Shown here: piece by piece, positions 1 to 9,661 of the stretch
Numbering within the stretch: the first letter of the stretch is position 1
Layout: the number at the start of each line of letters is the position of its first letter
Source: Bradyrhizobium sp. AUGA SZCCT0283
Lineage (GTDB): Bacteria > Pseudomonadota > Alphaproteobacteria > Rhizobiales > Xanthobacteraceae
DNA: 64,000 bases
NCBI RefSeq assembly: GCF_018130385.1
Contig: NZ_JAFCLU010000018.1
Coordinates: 1-64,000, forward strand
Direction: 5' to 3'
The notes under the pieces: generated by a model
Seen by the model: the letters and a program-made list of their open reading frames with translations, nothing else
What the model was told of the DNA's origin: nothing
The model's database searches: none
Translations under genes and position numbers: made by a program

Positions 1-117
1 TCGTGTGCACTTTTGTTTGCGCAAATCGCACGCGAGACCGCGGGTGCAGCAAGCACCCGGTCTTCCCTGCGCCCTCTGATTTCGAAGAGGGCAAACGAAG
101 ATGCAAACCTCGGGCGA
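1..117. repeat. dispersed palindromic repeat (Bradyrhizobium type)
   Basis: The stretch holds two clear inverted repeats: GGGTGC (42-47) with GCACCC (53-58), and GCCCTCT (71-77) with AGAGGGC (86-92). The reverse-strand wording (gagggcgcaggga...gggtgc...gcacccgcggtctcg) matches a repeat I recall from many Bradyrhizobium intergenic regions. The left boundary may lie outside the window. Recognition is by memory and was not checked by search. Confidence 0.5.
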
Positions 118-152
118 CCAGCGCCGCGAGAACGCGAAGTCATATTCAGTTT

Positions 153-209
153 GTAGCCCCGGGACCGCTCTGGCACCGCCCCGGATGTCGCTTCGCTCAT
201 CCGGGCTAC
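153..209. repeat. short inverted repeat, gtagccc...gggctac
   Basis: GTAGCCC at 153-159 pairs with GGGCTAC at 203-209, and the inner part contains the ccggatgtcgcttcgctcatccgg stretch typical of a second intergenic repeat family of Bradyrhizobium and Rhodopseudomonas. It lies just beyond the 3' end of the minus-strand 50-aa gene and could act as its terminator, although no T-tract follows. Confidence 0.5.
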
Positions 210-231
210 GGCTCATCAAAAGTTGGAAGGC

Positions 232-384
232 TCAGCTCCGCAGCGCCTGCAGGCCCTTGAAGGTCAGCCGCTTGGGGTCGCGGACGCCGGCCAGATAGAA
301 CTTGCGGATGAAGGCGGCGGCCGCCTCGCGGTCGCAATCGGTCAGCGCAACGATGGCATCGACGGCAATTCGCTGGGCGTCCAT
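232..384 (-). CDS. small hypothetical protein (50 aa)
   Basis: This minus-strand gene is preceded by a good Shine-Dalgarno sequence (GAGGAAG, about 5 nt before the ATG). The protein starts MDAQRIAVDAIVALTDCDRE and ends in GLQALRS. It is soluble, has one Cys and carries a basic C-terminal half (IRKFYLAG...DPKRLTFKG). No domain is recognised. The strong ribosome binding site and even codon use argue that it is real. Its neighbours are a repeat on one side and a flavin monooxygenase on the other, with no obvious functional link. Confidence 0.6.
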   Translation of the reverse strand: MDAQRIAVDAIVALTDCDREAAAAFIRKFYLAGVRDPKRLTFKGLQALRS

Positions 385-544
385 GGGCTTCCTCGTGCTG
401 TCAGGGGCCACAAGCCACGCAGCGTAAGGGTGCGCCGGTTAATCCGGCGTTAACCGTGAGGACAGCTTGTACGATTCGCGCTCACATACGTATACGCGAA
501 ATGACGCATGGGGCACCGGGACGCACCGCGCGCGGCGGAACCGC

Positions 545-2011
545 TCACGAATACTGCATCACCCCGTCGTCGACCTTGCCGTAGCGCAGGGTCACGATAT
601 CGAGCGCGTAGTTCTGATACAGCCGCCACGGCCGTTTCGAGCCCTGCTTGGGCAGTTTGGCGATCGAGCGCTGCACGTAGCCGGAGGAAAAATCCAGCGA
701 CGGCAATTCCGTGACATCAGGGTCGACATTATGCGGCATGCACTGCTTGTAGCCGTTGCGGTCCATGTAGTTGATCAGCCGGCAGACATATTCGCAGGTG
801 AGATCGCATTTCAGCGTCCACGACGCGTTGGTGTACCCGAACGCCGAGGCCATGTTCGGAATGTCCGAATACATCATGCCCTTGTAGTTCAGCGTTCGCG
901 CGAAATCGACCGTGCGGCCGTCGACGCTGACTTCGAGCCCGCCGAGCACCTGCAGGTTCAGCCCGGTCGCGGTGACGATGATGTCGGCCTCGAGTTTGCT
1001 GCCGTCCTTCAGCTTGATACCGCCCCTGGTGAAGGTGTCGATCTCGTTGGTGACCACGGAAGCGCGCTTGTCCCGGATCGACTTGAACAGGTCGCCGTCG
1101 GGCACCAGGCAGAGCCGCTGCTCCCACGGATTGTAGCGCGGCGTAAAGTGCTTAGCCACGTCGTATTCCGGCCCCAGCGCCATCTTGACGCCGCCGAGGA
1201 TCAACTGCTTGGCACGGTCCGGCTTGCGGCGGCAGAGCTGGAAGAAATACATGCCGAGCAGCACGTTGCGCCAGCGGATCATGTGATAGGCGAGTTTGGC
1301 GGAGAGATTCTTGCGCAGCTTGTTGGCGAGCGCATCCTCTGCCGGCCGTGCGACGACGTAAGTCGGCGAGCGCTGCAGCATGGTGACATGCGAGGCGGTC
1401 TTGGCCATCTCCGGCACCAGCGTCACGGCGGTCGCGCCCGAGCCGATCACCACCACGCGCTTGCCCGCATAGTCGAGATCCCCAGGCCATTTCTGCGGAT
1501 GCACGATCTGGCCGGCGAAGTCGGCCGTGCCGGAAAATTCCGGCGTGTAGCCTTCCTCGTATTTGTAATAGCCCGAGCACATGAACAGGAAATTGCAGGT
1601 GAAGCTGACGATTTCGGTCGCGCCCTCGCCGACGTTGCGTTCAGCCTCCACCGTCCAGCGCGCCTCCGGCGACGACCACGACGCGCGTTTGACGCGGTGG
1701 TGGAAGCGGATCTTCTTGTCGATGCCGTTATCGACAGCGGTCTCGCGCACGTAGTTCAGAATCCGCGGCCCGTCGGCGATCGCCTTCGCCTCGGTCCACG
1801 GTTTGAACGAATAGCCAAGCGTATACATGTCCGAGTCGGAACGGATGCCGGGATAGCGAAACAGATCCCAGGTACCGCCGATGCAGTCGCGCCCTTCAAG
1901 GATCACGTAGCTCTTGCCCGGGCATTTCTCCTGCAGGTGATAACCCGCGCCAATGCCGGACAGGCCGGCACCGACAATGAGGACGTCGAAATGTTCTGCC
2001 GTATCGGTCAT
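545..2011 (-). CDS. flavin-containing / Baeyer-Villiger-type monooxygenase
   Basis: This 488-residue protein is predicted to use FAD and NADPH to insert oxygen into a ketone or oxidise a heteroatom. The N-terminal FAD site is VGAGLSGIG (about residues 11-19). The Baeyer-Villiger fingerprint FxGxxxHxxxWP is perfect (FAGQIVHPQKWP) and is followed by the NADPH Rossmann motif VIGSGATA. Length fits the small class of such enzymes. The ATG at 2011 is chosen because GGGAG lies 7 nt upstream and the next residues are the FAD motif; an upstream extension to 2215 has no such site. The substrate cannot be read from the sequence, and the gene is not in an operon. Confidence 0.85.
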   Translation of the reverse strand: MTDTAEHFDVLIVGAGLSGIGAGYHLQEKCPGKSYVILEGRDCIGGTWDLFRYPGIRSDSDMYTLGYSFKPWTEAKAIADGPRILNYVRETAVDNGIDKKIRFHHRVKRASWSSPEARWTVEAERNVGEGATEIVSFTCNFLFMCSGYYKYEEGYTPEFSGTADFAGQIVHPQKWPGDLDYAGKRVVVIGSGATAVTLVPEMAKTASHVTMLQRSPTYVVARPAEDALANKLRKNLSAKLAYHMIRWRNVLLGMYFFQLCRRKPDRAKQLILGGVKMALGPEYDVAKHFTPRYNPWEQRLCLVPDGDLFKSIRDKRASVVTNEIDTFTRGGIKLKDGSKLEADIIVTATGLNLQVLGGLEVSVDGRTVDFARTLNYKGMMYSDIPNMASAFGYTNASWTLKCDLTCEYVCRLINYMDRNGYKQCMPHNVDPDVTELPSLDFSSGYVQRSIAKLPKQGSKRPWRLYQNYALDIVTLRYGKVDDGVMQYS

Positions 2012-2069
2012 GACGATCTCCCTGCTGCCCGATCTAATGGGCAGCAGATAGAAATTGCAACTCGCATTG

Positions 2070-2240
2070 TCAGGTTGCTGCGAGGATACAGCCTGTATCG
2101 AAATGTCAGTAGAATTCGACGGCCTTTCCGTCGCGAAAGCGCCGGAAATCGACTTCCGGCGTCTCCGCGGTCCGTCCGGCGGCCTTGCAGGTCCACGCCA
2201 TCGAGCCGCGCGCAATCACGGCATCACCCTGTGCGCCACC
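2070..2240 (-). pseudogene. decayed SnoaL/NTF2-like gene, C-terminal remnant
   Basis: The minus strand reads as the C-terminal third of a SnoaL-like protein: ...EVDFRRFRDGKAVEFY, then an in-frame TGA (2106-2108), then HFDTGCILAAT and a second TGA (2070-2072). Family members usually read ...FRDGKIVEFYEFFDTA..., so the first stop falls inside the conserved tail. The N-terminal two thirds are absent; upstream lies the ahcY terminator. I infer a dead fragment left by rearrangement. The family call rests on recalled consensus. Confidence 0.45.
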
Positions 2241-2242
2241 CA

Positions 2243-2270
2243 ATAAAAAGCCCCGGATCGCTCCGGGGCT
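2243..2270 (-). terminator. rho-independent terminator of ahcY
   Basis: On the minus strand AGCCCCGG, a six-base loop and CCGGGGCT (stem 2263-2270 with 2249-2256) are followed by TTTTTAT (2248 down to 2242). It lies about 55 nt past the ahcY stop and is a textbook intrinsic terminator. Confidence 0.9.
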
Positions 2271-2323
2271 TTCGCTGGTGTTTACGTCAGGACGACCCCC
2301 TCAGCGGCGCATCCTGCCTGAAA

Positions 2324-3754
2324 TCAGTACCGGTAATGATCCGCCTTGAACGGGCCTTCCGGCTTGACGCCGATATACTCGGCCTGGTCCTTGCGCAACT
2401 CGGTCAGCTTGACGCCGATCTTGGCGAGGTGCAGCCGCGCCACCTTCTCGTCCAGCGTTTTCGGCAGCACGTAGACCTTCTTCTCGTACTTGCCGTCCTT
2501 GTTGTTGGCCCAGAGTTCGATCTGCGCCAGCGTCTGGTTGGTGAACGACGCCGACATCACGAAGGACGGATGGCCCATGGCATTGCCGAGGTTCACCAGG
2601 CGGCCCTCCGAGAGCAGGATGATGCGGTGCTTGTCGGGGAATTCGATCTCGTCGACCTGCGGCTTGATGTTGGTCCACTTCAGGTTACGGAGGCCCGCGA
2701 TCTGGATCTCGTTGTCGAAGTGCCCGATGTTGCAGACGATGGCGCGATCCTTCATCGCGCGCATGTGGTCGATGGTGATGATGTCCTTGTTGCCGGTCGC
2801 GGTGACGAAGATGTCGGCGCGGGGCGCTGCATCTTCCATGGTGACGACTTCATAACCTTCCATCGCCGCCTGCAGCGCACAGATCGGATCGACTTCGGAG
2901 ACCATGACGCGGCAGCCGGCCTGGCGCAGCGAGGCGGCCGAGCCCTTGCCGACGTCGCCGAAGCCCGCGACCATCGCGGTCTTGCCCGACATCATCACGT
3001 CGGTGCCGCGGCGGATGCCGTCGACCAGCGATTCACGGCAGCCATAGAGATTGTCGAACTTCGACTTGGTGACGCTGTCGTTGACGTTGATGGCGGGGAA
3101 CAGCAGCTTGCCATCCTTCTCCATCTGATAGAGGCGATGCACGCCCGTGGTGGTCTCTTCCGAGACGCCCTTGATGTTCTTGGCGATCTCGGCGAAGTAG
3201 CCCTTCGGCTTTTCCTTCAACAGCCGCTTGATCAGCGCGAAGAACACTTCCTCTTCTTCCGAACCCGGCTTGTCGAGAAACTTGACGTCGCCCTGCTCGG
3301 CGCGCAGGCCGTGATGCACCAGCATGGTGGCATCGCCGCCGTCATCGAGGATCATGTTGGGCGTGCCGCCGCCGTGCCAGTCGAACAGTCTTGCGGTGTA
3401 GTCCCAGTATTCGGCCAGCGTCTCGCCCTTCACCGCGAACACCGGAATGCCGGCGGCCGCGATGGCGGCTGCCGCATGGTCCTGCGTCGAATAGATGTTG
3501 CACGACACCCAGCGGATGTCGGCGCCGAGCGCGGCCAGCGTCTCGATCAGGACCGCGGTCTGGATCGTCATGTGCAGGGAACCTGCAATGCGGGCGCCCT
3601 TCAACGGTTGCTTCGGGCCGTATTCCTCCCGCGTCGCCATCAGGCCGGGCATTTCGGTCTCGGCCAGCGAGATTTCCTTGCGGCCGAATTCGGCGAGCGA
3701 GATGTCCTTGACGATATAGTCGGTGAAGGCGGGCTTCTTGGCGGCGGCGGTCAT
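2324..3754 (-). CDS. ahcY: adenosylhomocysteinase (SAH hydrolase)
   Basis: The enzyme splits S-adenosylhomocysteine to adenosine and homocysteine with bound NAD+, in the cytosol, closing the methylation cycle with metK next door. The 476-aa length is usual for the bacterial form with the roughly 40-residue insertion. Visible landmarks are the N-terminal DYIVKDISLAEFGRKEI, the substrate region NVNDSVTKSKFDN, the NAD Rossmann motif GFGDVGKGSA, and the C-terminal signature ending in ADHYRY. The start at 3754 (MTAAAKKPAF) fits the family; upstream in-frame residues come from the metK terminator. A separate terminator lies on each side, so it is probably monocistronic. Confidence 0.97.
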   Translation of the reverse strand: MTAAAKKPAFTDYIVKDISLAEFGRKEISLAETEMPGLMATREEYGPKQPLKGARIAGSLHMTIQTAVLIETLAALGADIRWVSCNIYSTQDHAAAAIAAAGIPVFAVKGETLAEYWDYTARLFDWHGGGTPNMILDDGGDATMLVHHGLRAEQGDVKFLDKPGSEEEEVFFALIKRLLKEKPKGYFAEIAKNIKGVSEETTTGVHRLYQMEKDGKLLFPAINVNDSVTKSKFDNLYGCRESLVDGIRRGTDVMMSGKTAMVAGFGDVGKGSAASLRQAGCRVMVSEVDPICALQAAMEGYEVVTMEDAAPRADIFVTATGNKDIITIDHMRAMKDRAIVCNIGHFDNEIQIAGLRNLKWTNIKPQVDEIEFPDKHRIILLSEGRLVNLGNAMGHPSFVMSASFTNQTLAQIELWANNKDGKYEKKVYVLPKTLDEKVARLHLAKIGVKLTELRKDQAEYIGVKPEGPFKADHYRY

Positions 3755-3768
3755 GCGGTTGATCCCTT

Positions 3769-3810
3769 GAAAAAGCATATTCCGAAAAGCGTTGCGTGCT
3801 TTCCGGAATA
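3769..3810 (-). terminator. metK terminator / attenuator hairpin
   Basis: Minus-strand TATTCCGGAAAGC (3798-3810) pairs with GCTTTTCGGAATA (3778-3790) over 13 bp with a single G:T wobble and a seven-base loop. It is followed by TGCTTTTTC. It sits between the metK stop and the ahcY start, in the 5' region of ahcY, so it may also set ahcY read-through. Confidence 0.8.
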
Positions 3811-3832
3811 CGCGAGACAATTACGGAGAAAG

Positions 3833-5029
<1,197 letters not shown>

Positions 5030-5086
5030 CAACAACCCCTTGTTCCCGCCGGATGCCGGCGGCTGTCTGTGATCTATCCTGGAATG

Positions 5087-6442
5087 TCAGTCGCGACGGC
5101 GCGAAATGACGTAGGATTCGTCGTAAAACCAAAGCCCATTATGCTTGCGCAGAACCTCTCTGGTGGCATCGAGGGTTCGGCTGTTTTCAGTCATTTCCGT
5201 CAACCGGTCGTCTTCGATCTGGGCGACATACACCGCCGCATTCCACGCTGCAAAGGCCGTCGAGGTTCCGATCGAGCCGGTTACCTCGTTGGGCAGCGCT
5301 TCCATATCATAACGGAAGATGGAACGGTTATCGGCGTACGCATTAAAGTTAAGGTCGCGGCCGGCCGATCCCAGCTCGTATTTCACCGCGCGCAATAGCT
5401 CATGACGGCTCACCGCGAAAGGATTTTCTCCCGGCCAGACCGACTGGATGATTTCCAGGCCCGGATCCTGCCCGTGGGAGTGAATTCCGATCAATCGGCC
5501 CCCTGCCCGCAGGGAACGGGCGAGCGGCGCGATAATCCGCTTGGCGCGGAAATTCACAGAGGATTTGGCCCGATAGGGCTGGGAAGCGATCACAAGGTCG
5601 AAATTGGCCTCGGTTCGGCCCGCCCGGGGGATGATCGAATCAAGCAGGAACCGGTGATCTTCGCGGTACACGACCAGCGCCACGGGGCGTTCATAGGTCG
5701 GCATGCCCGATTTGGGGCTGATATTGGCCCGCCAGTTTTGTTCCAGAAACGGCCCCAATTCGGCGATCTGGGCCTCGAATTCCCCCGAGGAGGCCCCCCG
5801 CAGGGCGACCTCATGCCAGATCATGCCCGCCGCGGCGGCCGGCGAGGCCGGGGTCAGCCAAGGCGCCTCGGCATAGTACATGTTGGTCAGGACGAAGACG
5901 GTGGCCGGGTGCTCGAACAGCCGGTCCGGCACCTTGTCGAGCGTCAGGCGGACGTCCTCCAGGCTCAGCTCCTTGCCGGCGATATAGAACGGCATATGGG
6001 GGAAACGGCCGTGCATCGAGCGCATCACCCGCGCCAGCACCGTGCCGTCGCCGACGCCGGCGTCGAATACCCGAAGCGCCGGCGGGCGGGGATGCAGGCT
6101 GGACAGTTCCAGCGCCACCCGCTCGGCAATCACCCGCTTCTCGCTGCAGGTATGGACGAACAGCAGGTATTTCTGGCGGTTCTCGAAAAAACGGAAATTG
6201 CCGCGGGGATCACGCTTTTCGGGCGGCACTTCGAGGCCGCGCGGCGGCGGCAACCCGCCCGGCGTGGACGCCGCGATATAAGCCTGGATGCGGTCCAGCG
6301 TGTCGATGGTGATGCGCTTGCCCTCGCGCAAGCGTTGCACCAGCTTGCCGTCGTTGACGGCCCGGCGGCCGAACGTCGTCTCCGCCACGTCGGCCTGACG
6401 GCAGAATTCCGAGATCTGGCTGAGAATCTGGTCGTTCTTCAT
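5087..6442 (-). CDS. SAM-methyltransferase-like protein with N-terminal helical region
   Basis: This 451-aa protein has three visible parts: an N-terminal segment (residues 1-55, QISEFCRQADVAETTFGRRA) that looks like a small helix-turn-helix; a class I methyltransferase-like fold starting at FDAGVGDGT (126-134) that resembles a SAM-binding motif I; and a long C-terminal part with LVIASQPY and GGRLIGIHSHGQDP, consistent with a Rossmann core. The substrate is unknown. A GGAGG-preceded start at 6541 would add 33 residues; 6442 is preferred because residues from MKND onward look like the conserved N-terminus. It may share a transcript with metK (57 nt apart). Confidence 0.65.
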   Translation of the reverse strand: MKNDQILSQISEFCRQADVAETTFGRRAVNDGKLVQRLREGKRITIDTLDRIQAYIAASTPGGLPPPRGLEVPPEKRDPRGNFRFFENRQKYLLFVHTCSEKRVIAERVALELSSLHPRPPALRVFDAGVGDGTVLARVMRSMHGRFPHMPFYIAGKELSLEDVRLTLDKVPDRLFEHPATVFVLTNMYYAEAPWLTPASPAAAAGMIWHEVALRGASSGEFEAQIAELGPFLEQNWRANISPKSGMPTYERPVALVVYREDHRFLLDSIIPRAGRTEANFDLVIASQPYRAKSSVNFRAKRIIAPLARSLRAGGRLIGIHSHGQDPGLEIIQSVWPGENPFAVSRHELLRAVKYELGSAGRDLNFNAYADNRSIFRYDMEALPNEVTGSIGTSTAFAAWNAAVYVAQIEDDRLTEMTENSRTLDATREVLRKHNGLWFYDESYVISRRRD

Positions 6443-6626
6443 CGGGTGGGTTTGGGAAGCGCCGGTGGGCAGGACGGGATGACCGGGCTGTCCTACCACC
6501 ATCTGCCCAACGGAGGAAATCCCGCCGTTTGCGGCCGGCATGTACCGGTGCCCCTCCTTGAACCCCCGCTCCGCGGGGGGCAACAAAGTGGTATCCGCCA
6601 CTGCGACCGCCAATCACGGGGACCTG

Positions 6627-8366
6627 ATGCGCCGCGCAATCCTGATACTTACCCTGCTCGCCGCCGCGCTGTGGTCGGCGCCTTCTCTCGCGCACGCGCG
6701 CAACCAGCTTGGGCCGCTCTGCACCACCGACACCACGCCGGCCGATCAGATGATCGACGCCTGCAACAAGATCGTCGCGCTGAAAGTATTTTCCGGCGAG
6801 AATCTCGCGACCATCTACTTCTGGCGCGCGGTCGGCTGGAACAAGAAAGGCAATTACACGCAGGTCATCGCGGATGCCGGCGAGGCGATCCGCCTGCATC
6901 CAAGCGTCGCCGCCTACAATCTGCGCGGCTCGGCCTATTACGACAGGGGCGAGTACGACATCGCCATTGCCGATTTCAACGACGCACTGCGGATCGGGCC
7001 GCCGAGCGGCATCATCTTTCACAACCGCGGCAATGCCTGGCGTTCCAAGGGCGAATACGCCAAGGCGATCGCCGACTACGATCAATCGATCAAGTCCGAT
7101 CCGAAGTCCGTGTTTTCCTGGCAGAACCGCGGCATATCGAAACGGGCGCTCGGCGATCTCGATGGCGCACTGGCCGACATCAACGAAGCGATCCGGCTCG
7201 ACCCGACACTGCCGCAGCCGTTGACCAGCCGCGCAGTGATCTGGCGCGCCAAGGGCGACCTCGATCGCGCCATCGCTGACTCGACCGAGGCGATCCGGCT
7301 CGCCAAGGCCAAGGCGCCGGCCAACATCATGACGCCGCCCGGCAGCGTACTGATCTCGGCCTACACCCATCGCGCGCTCGCCTACGAGGCCAAGGGCGAT
7401 TTCGACCGCGCCAAGCAGGACTATGCCGCCACGCTCGAAGGCAAGGCCTCCGACGCCGGCAGCAAGGCCAACCAGGCCACCGCGAAGGTTCGCCTGTCGC
7501 TATTGTCAGAGACGCTACCGCCCTCGCCGCGAACTGCAACCGCAGCGCCACCGCCGCCGGCCAGTGCAGCCAAGCCGGCGGGTGCAGCGAGCCCGTCCCC
7601 GCCTCCCGCAGCGGAGCGCCAGCGCGCAGAGACCGGCAGAGAAACCGTCAGGCGCGTCGCGCTGGTGATCGGCAACGGTGCCTATGCGCGTGTCAGGCCG
7701 CTGCCCAATCCGACCAACGATGCGCGCGCGATGGCAAAAAGCCTGCGCGATATCGGATTCGTGGTGACCGAAGGCACCGACCTCGACCGCACGGCGATGC
7801 AGGCGACGATCCGCGACTTCCTGCGCGATGCCGCGCGGTCCCAGGTGGCGGTGGTCTACTACGCCGGTCACGGCGTGCAGATCGACGGCCGCAACTATCT
7901 GGTGCCGATCGATATCCAGTTTCAGGCCGGCAGCGGCATGACCGATACGATGATGGACATGGATACGATCATGGCCGGCCTCGACGATCAGGTCCGCACC
8001 AACATCCTGATCCTCGATGCCTGCCGCAACAATCCGATGGCGCCGAAACTGGCTTCCGCAGGTCCAGCCCGTGACATCGAAGCCGGCTCGGGGCTGGCCG
8101 CGCCCGCCACGCTCGGTGCCGGCTCGACCTTGGGCGCGGGCACGCTGATCGCATTTGCAACCGCGCCCGGACAGGTCGCGCTGGACGGCGAAGGCGCCAA
8201 CAGCCCATTCTCGGCGGCGCTGACGCGCCACATCGGCACGCCGGGACTTGAGGTGCAGCAGATGCTGACGCGGGTACGGGCCGAGGTGGTCGCGGCGACC
8301 AAGGGCAAGCAGGTGCCGTGGTCGAACTCGTCGCTGCTGGGCGAGGTCTATCTGGCGGAGAAATGA
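6627..8366 (+). CDS. exported TPR-caspase (metacaspase-like) protein
   Basis: This 579-aa protein begins with a signal peptide (RRAILILTLLAAALWSAPSLAHA). About six tetratricopeptide repeats follow (residues 45-290, e.g. AAYNLRGSAYYDRGEYDIAIADF pattern), then a Pro/Ala-rich linker (about 295-340), then a caspase p20-like domain from VALVIGNGAYARV. The catalytic dyad is intact: His415 in YYAGHG and Cys466 in LDACRNNP. It is likely a periplasmic protease or a protein-interaction scaffold; the target is unknown. Such caspase-TPR proteins are common in Bradyrhizobium. The start follows ACGGGGACC. It stands alone between a divergent methyltransferase-like gene and a repeat. Confidence 0.85.
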   Translation: MRRAILILTLLAAALWSAPSLAHARNQLGPLCTTDTTPADQMIDACNKIVALKVFSGENLATIYFWRAVGWNKKGNYTQVIADAGEAIRLHPSVAAYNLRGSAYYDRGEYDIAIADFNDALRIGPPSGIIFHNRGNAWRSKGEYAKAIADYDQSIKSDPKSVFSWQNRGISKRALGDLDGALADINEAIRLDPTLPQPLTSRAVIWRAKGDLDRAIADSTEAIRLAKAKAPANIMTPPGSVLISAYTHRALAYEAKGDFDRAKQDYAATLEGKASDAGSKANQATAKVRLSLLSETLPPSPRTATAAPPPPASAAKPAGAASPSPPPAAERQRAETGRETVRRVALVIGNGAYARVRPLPNPTNDARAMAKSLRDIGFVVTEGTDLDRTAMQATIRDFLRDAARSQVAVVYYAGHGVQIDGRNYLVPIDIQFQAGSGMTDTMMDMDTIMAGLDDQVRTNILILDACRNNPMAPKLASAGPARDIEAGSGLAAPATLGAGSTLGAGTLIAFATAPGQVALDGEGANSPFSAALTRHIGTPGLEVQQMLTRVRAEVVAATKGKQVPWSNSSLLGEVYLAEK

Positions 8367-8390
8367 GGGCGTCGCTTGGCGCTCTCTGAT

Positions 8391-8504
8391 CGTCATTGCC
8401 TGCGACAAACGCGAAGCGTTTGCGCAAGGGAGCGCAAGTGACGAAGCAATCCATCCATCCGCGTGTACAGAGAGATGGATTGCGTCGCTCCGCTCGCAAT
8501 GACG
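8391..8504. repeat. intergenic palindromic repeat (cgtcattgc...gcaatgacg)
   Basis: CGTCATTGC at the left end is the inverse of GCAATGACG at the right, and CAATCCATC/GATGGATTG form an inner inverted pair. It fills the gap between two convergent genes. The sequence matches a very abundant Bradyrhizobium intergenic repeat as I remember it, and it may form a bidirectional transcript end. Confidence 0.7.
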
Positions 8505-8522
8505 AAAACAAGTGAGCTCGGC

Positions 8523-9641
8523 TTACTTCCCCCACACCTCGTTGGCGACTTCGACCGCGAGGCTGAGCTTGGCCCACTGCTCTTCCTCGGACAGGATGTT
8601 GCCTTCCTCGGTCGAGGCAAAGCCGCATTGCGGCGAGACCGCGAGCTGATCGAGCGGCACGAATTTGGCGGCTTCTTCGAGACGGCGCTTGATGTCGTCC
8701 TTCTTCTCGAGTTCGCCGAATTTCGACGTGATGACGCCGACCACGACCACCTTGTTGCCCTTCGGCAGATAGCGCAGCGGCTCGAAGCCGCCGGCACGGT
8801 CGGAATCATATTCGAGGAAGTAGCCGTCGTAATTGGTGCCGGCCAGCATGGTCTCGGCCACCGGCTCGTAGCCGCCGGACGAGATCCAGGTCGAACGGAA
8901 ATTGCCGCGGCAGACATGGGTGGTGATCACCATGTCCGCCGGCCGCTCGGCCAGCGCGTAGTTGATGACGCGCGCGTAGATTTCCTGCAACCCATCAGGA
9001 TTGTCGCCGCGATCGCGCGCCTTCTGCAGCTCTTCCTGCGAGCAGAGATAGGCCCACACGGTGTCGTCAAACTGCAGGTAACGGCAGCCGGCATCGTAGA
9101 ATGCCTTCACCGCCTTGCGATAGGTCTTGCCGAGGTCGAGGAAGAACTCCTCAAGATCAGGATAGACCTCCTTCGAGATCGACTTGCGGCCGCCGCGGAA
9201 ATGCAGCACCGCGGGCGACGGGATCGTCATCTTCGCCGTAACGTGCGCGGTGTCGGCATGCTTCTTCAGGAAGCGGAAGTGATCCAGCATCGGATGGTTG
9301 TCCGGGAAGTCGAGCTTGTCGATCACGCGAACGGCGTCATGGCGGGTCTCGACGCCCGCGAACTGAATACCGGTCTCGGGGTGGAACAGCTCGCAGCCGG
9401 TGAGCTTGGCCAGAAAATCGAAATGCCACCAGGATCGGCGGAATTCGCCATCGGTCGCCAGCTTCAGGCCGATCGAGGCCTGCTTGTGCACGACCTTTTC
9501 GATCTCGAGGTCCTCGGCCTTGCGCAAGTCCTCCGCCGTGATCTCGCCCTTCTCCAGCTTGGCGCGCGCTTCCTTGATACGCTGTGGCCGCAACAGGCTG
9601 CCGACCTCGTCGGCGCGGAACGGGGCTTTGGTTCTCTGCAT
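8523..9641 (-). CDS. MetE C-terminal-type methyltransferase (cobalamin-independent methionine synthase family)
   Basis: This 372-aa protein covers only the catalytic half of MetE, like the YxjG/YxjH group. The N-terminus has FRADEVGSLLRP; the zinc ligands typical of the family are visible as His and Cys in THVCRGN and a late Cys in SPQCGFAS. The substrate Asp region FDDTVWAYL is present. The expected reaction is methyl transfer to homocysteine or a related thiol, but the methyl donor is not known for short forms. The ATG at 9641 follows GGGAG. It begins 20 nt after livF of system 1, so it is likely the last gene of that operon. Confidence 0.85.
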   Translation of the reverse strand: MQRTKAPFRADEVGSLLRPQRIKEARAKLEKGEITAEDLRKAEDLEIEKVVHKQASIGLKLATDGEFRRSWWHFDFLAKLTGCELFHPETGIQFAGVETRHDAVRVIDKLDFPDNHPMLDHFRFLKKHADTAHVTAKMTIPSPAVLHFRGGRKSISKEVYPDLEEFFLDLGKTYRKAVKAFYDAGCRYLQFDDTVWAYLCSQEELQKARDRGDNPDGLQEIYARVINYALAERPADMVITTHVCRGNFRSTWISSGGYEPVAETMLAGTNYDGYFLEYDSDRAGGFEPLRYLPKGNKVVVVGVITSKFGELEKKDDIKRRLEEAAKFVPLDQLAVSPQCGFASTEEGNILSEEEQWAKLSLAVEVANEVWGK

Positions 9642-9661
9642 GGTCTCAACTCCCATCAAAT

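Noticed and set aside
467..476. TTGTACGATT, identical to part of the livK palindrome
   Set aside because: It lacks the second half-site, and a single 10-mer match far from related genes may be chance.
5030..5086. Possible SAM riboswitch upstream of metK
   Set aside because: The gap is only 57 nt and shows none of the conserved SAM-II or SAM/SAH elements; no structure could be supported.
5402..7279. Plus-strand frame of 625 codons
   Set aside because: It runs antisense through the methyltransferase-like gene and then out of frame in the TPR-caspase gene; composition is that of a shadow frame.
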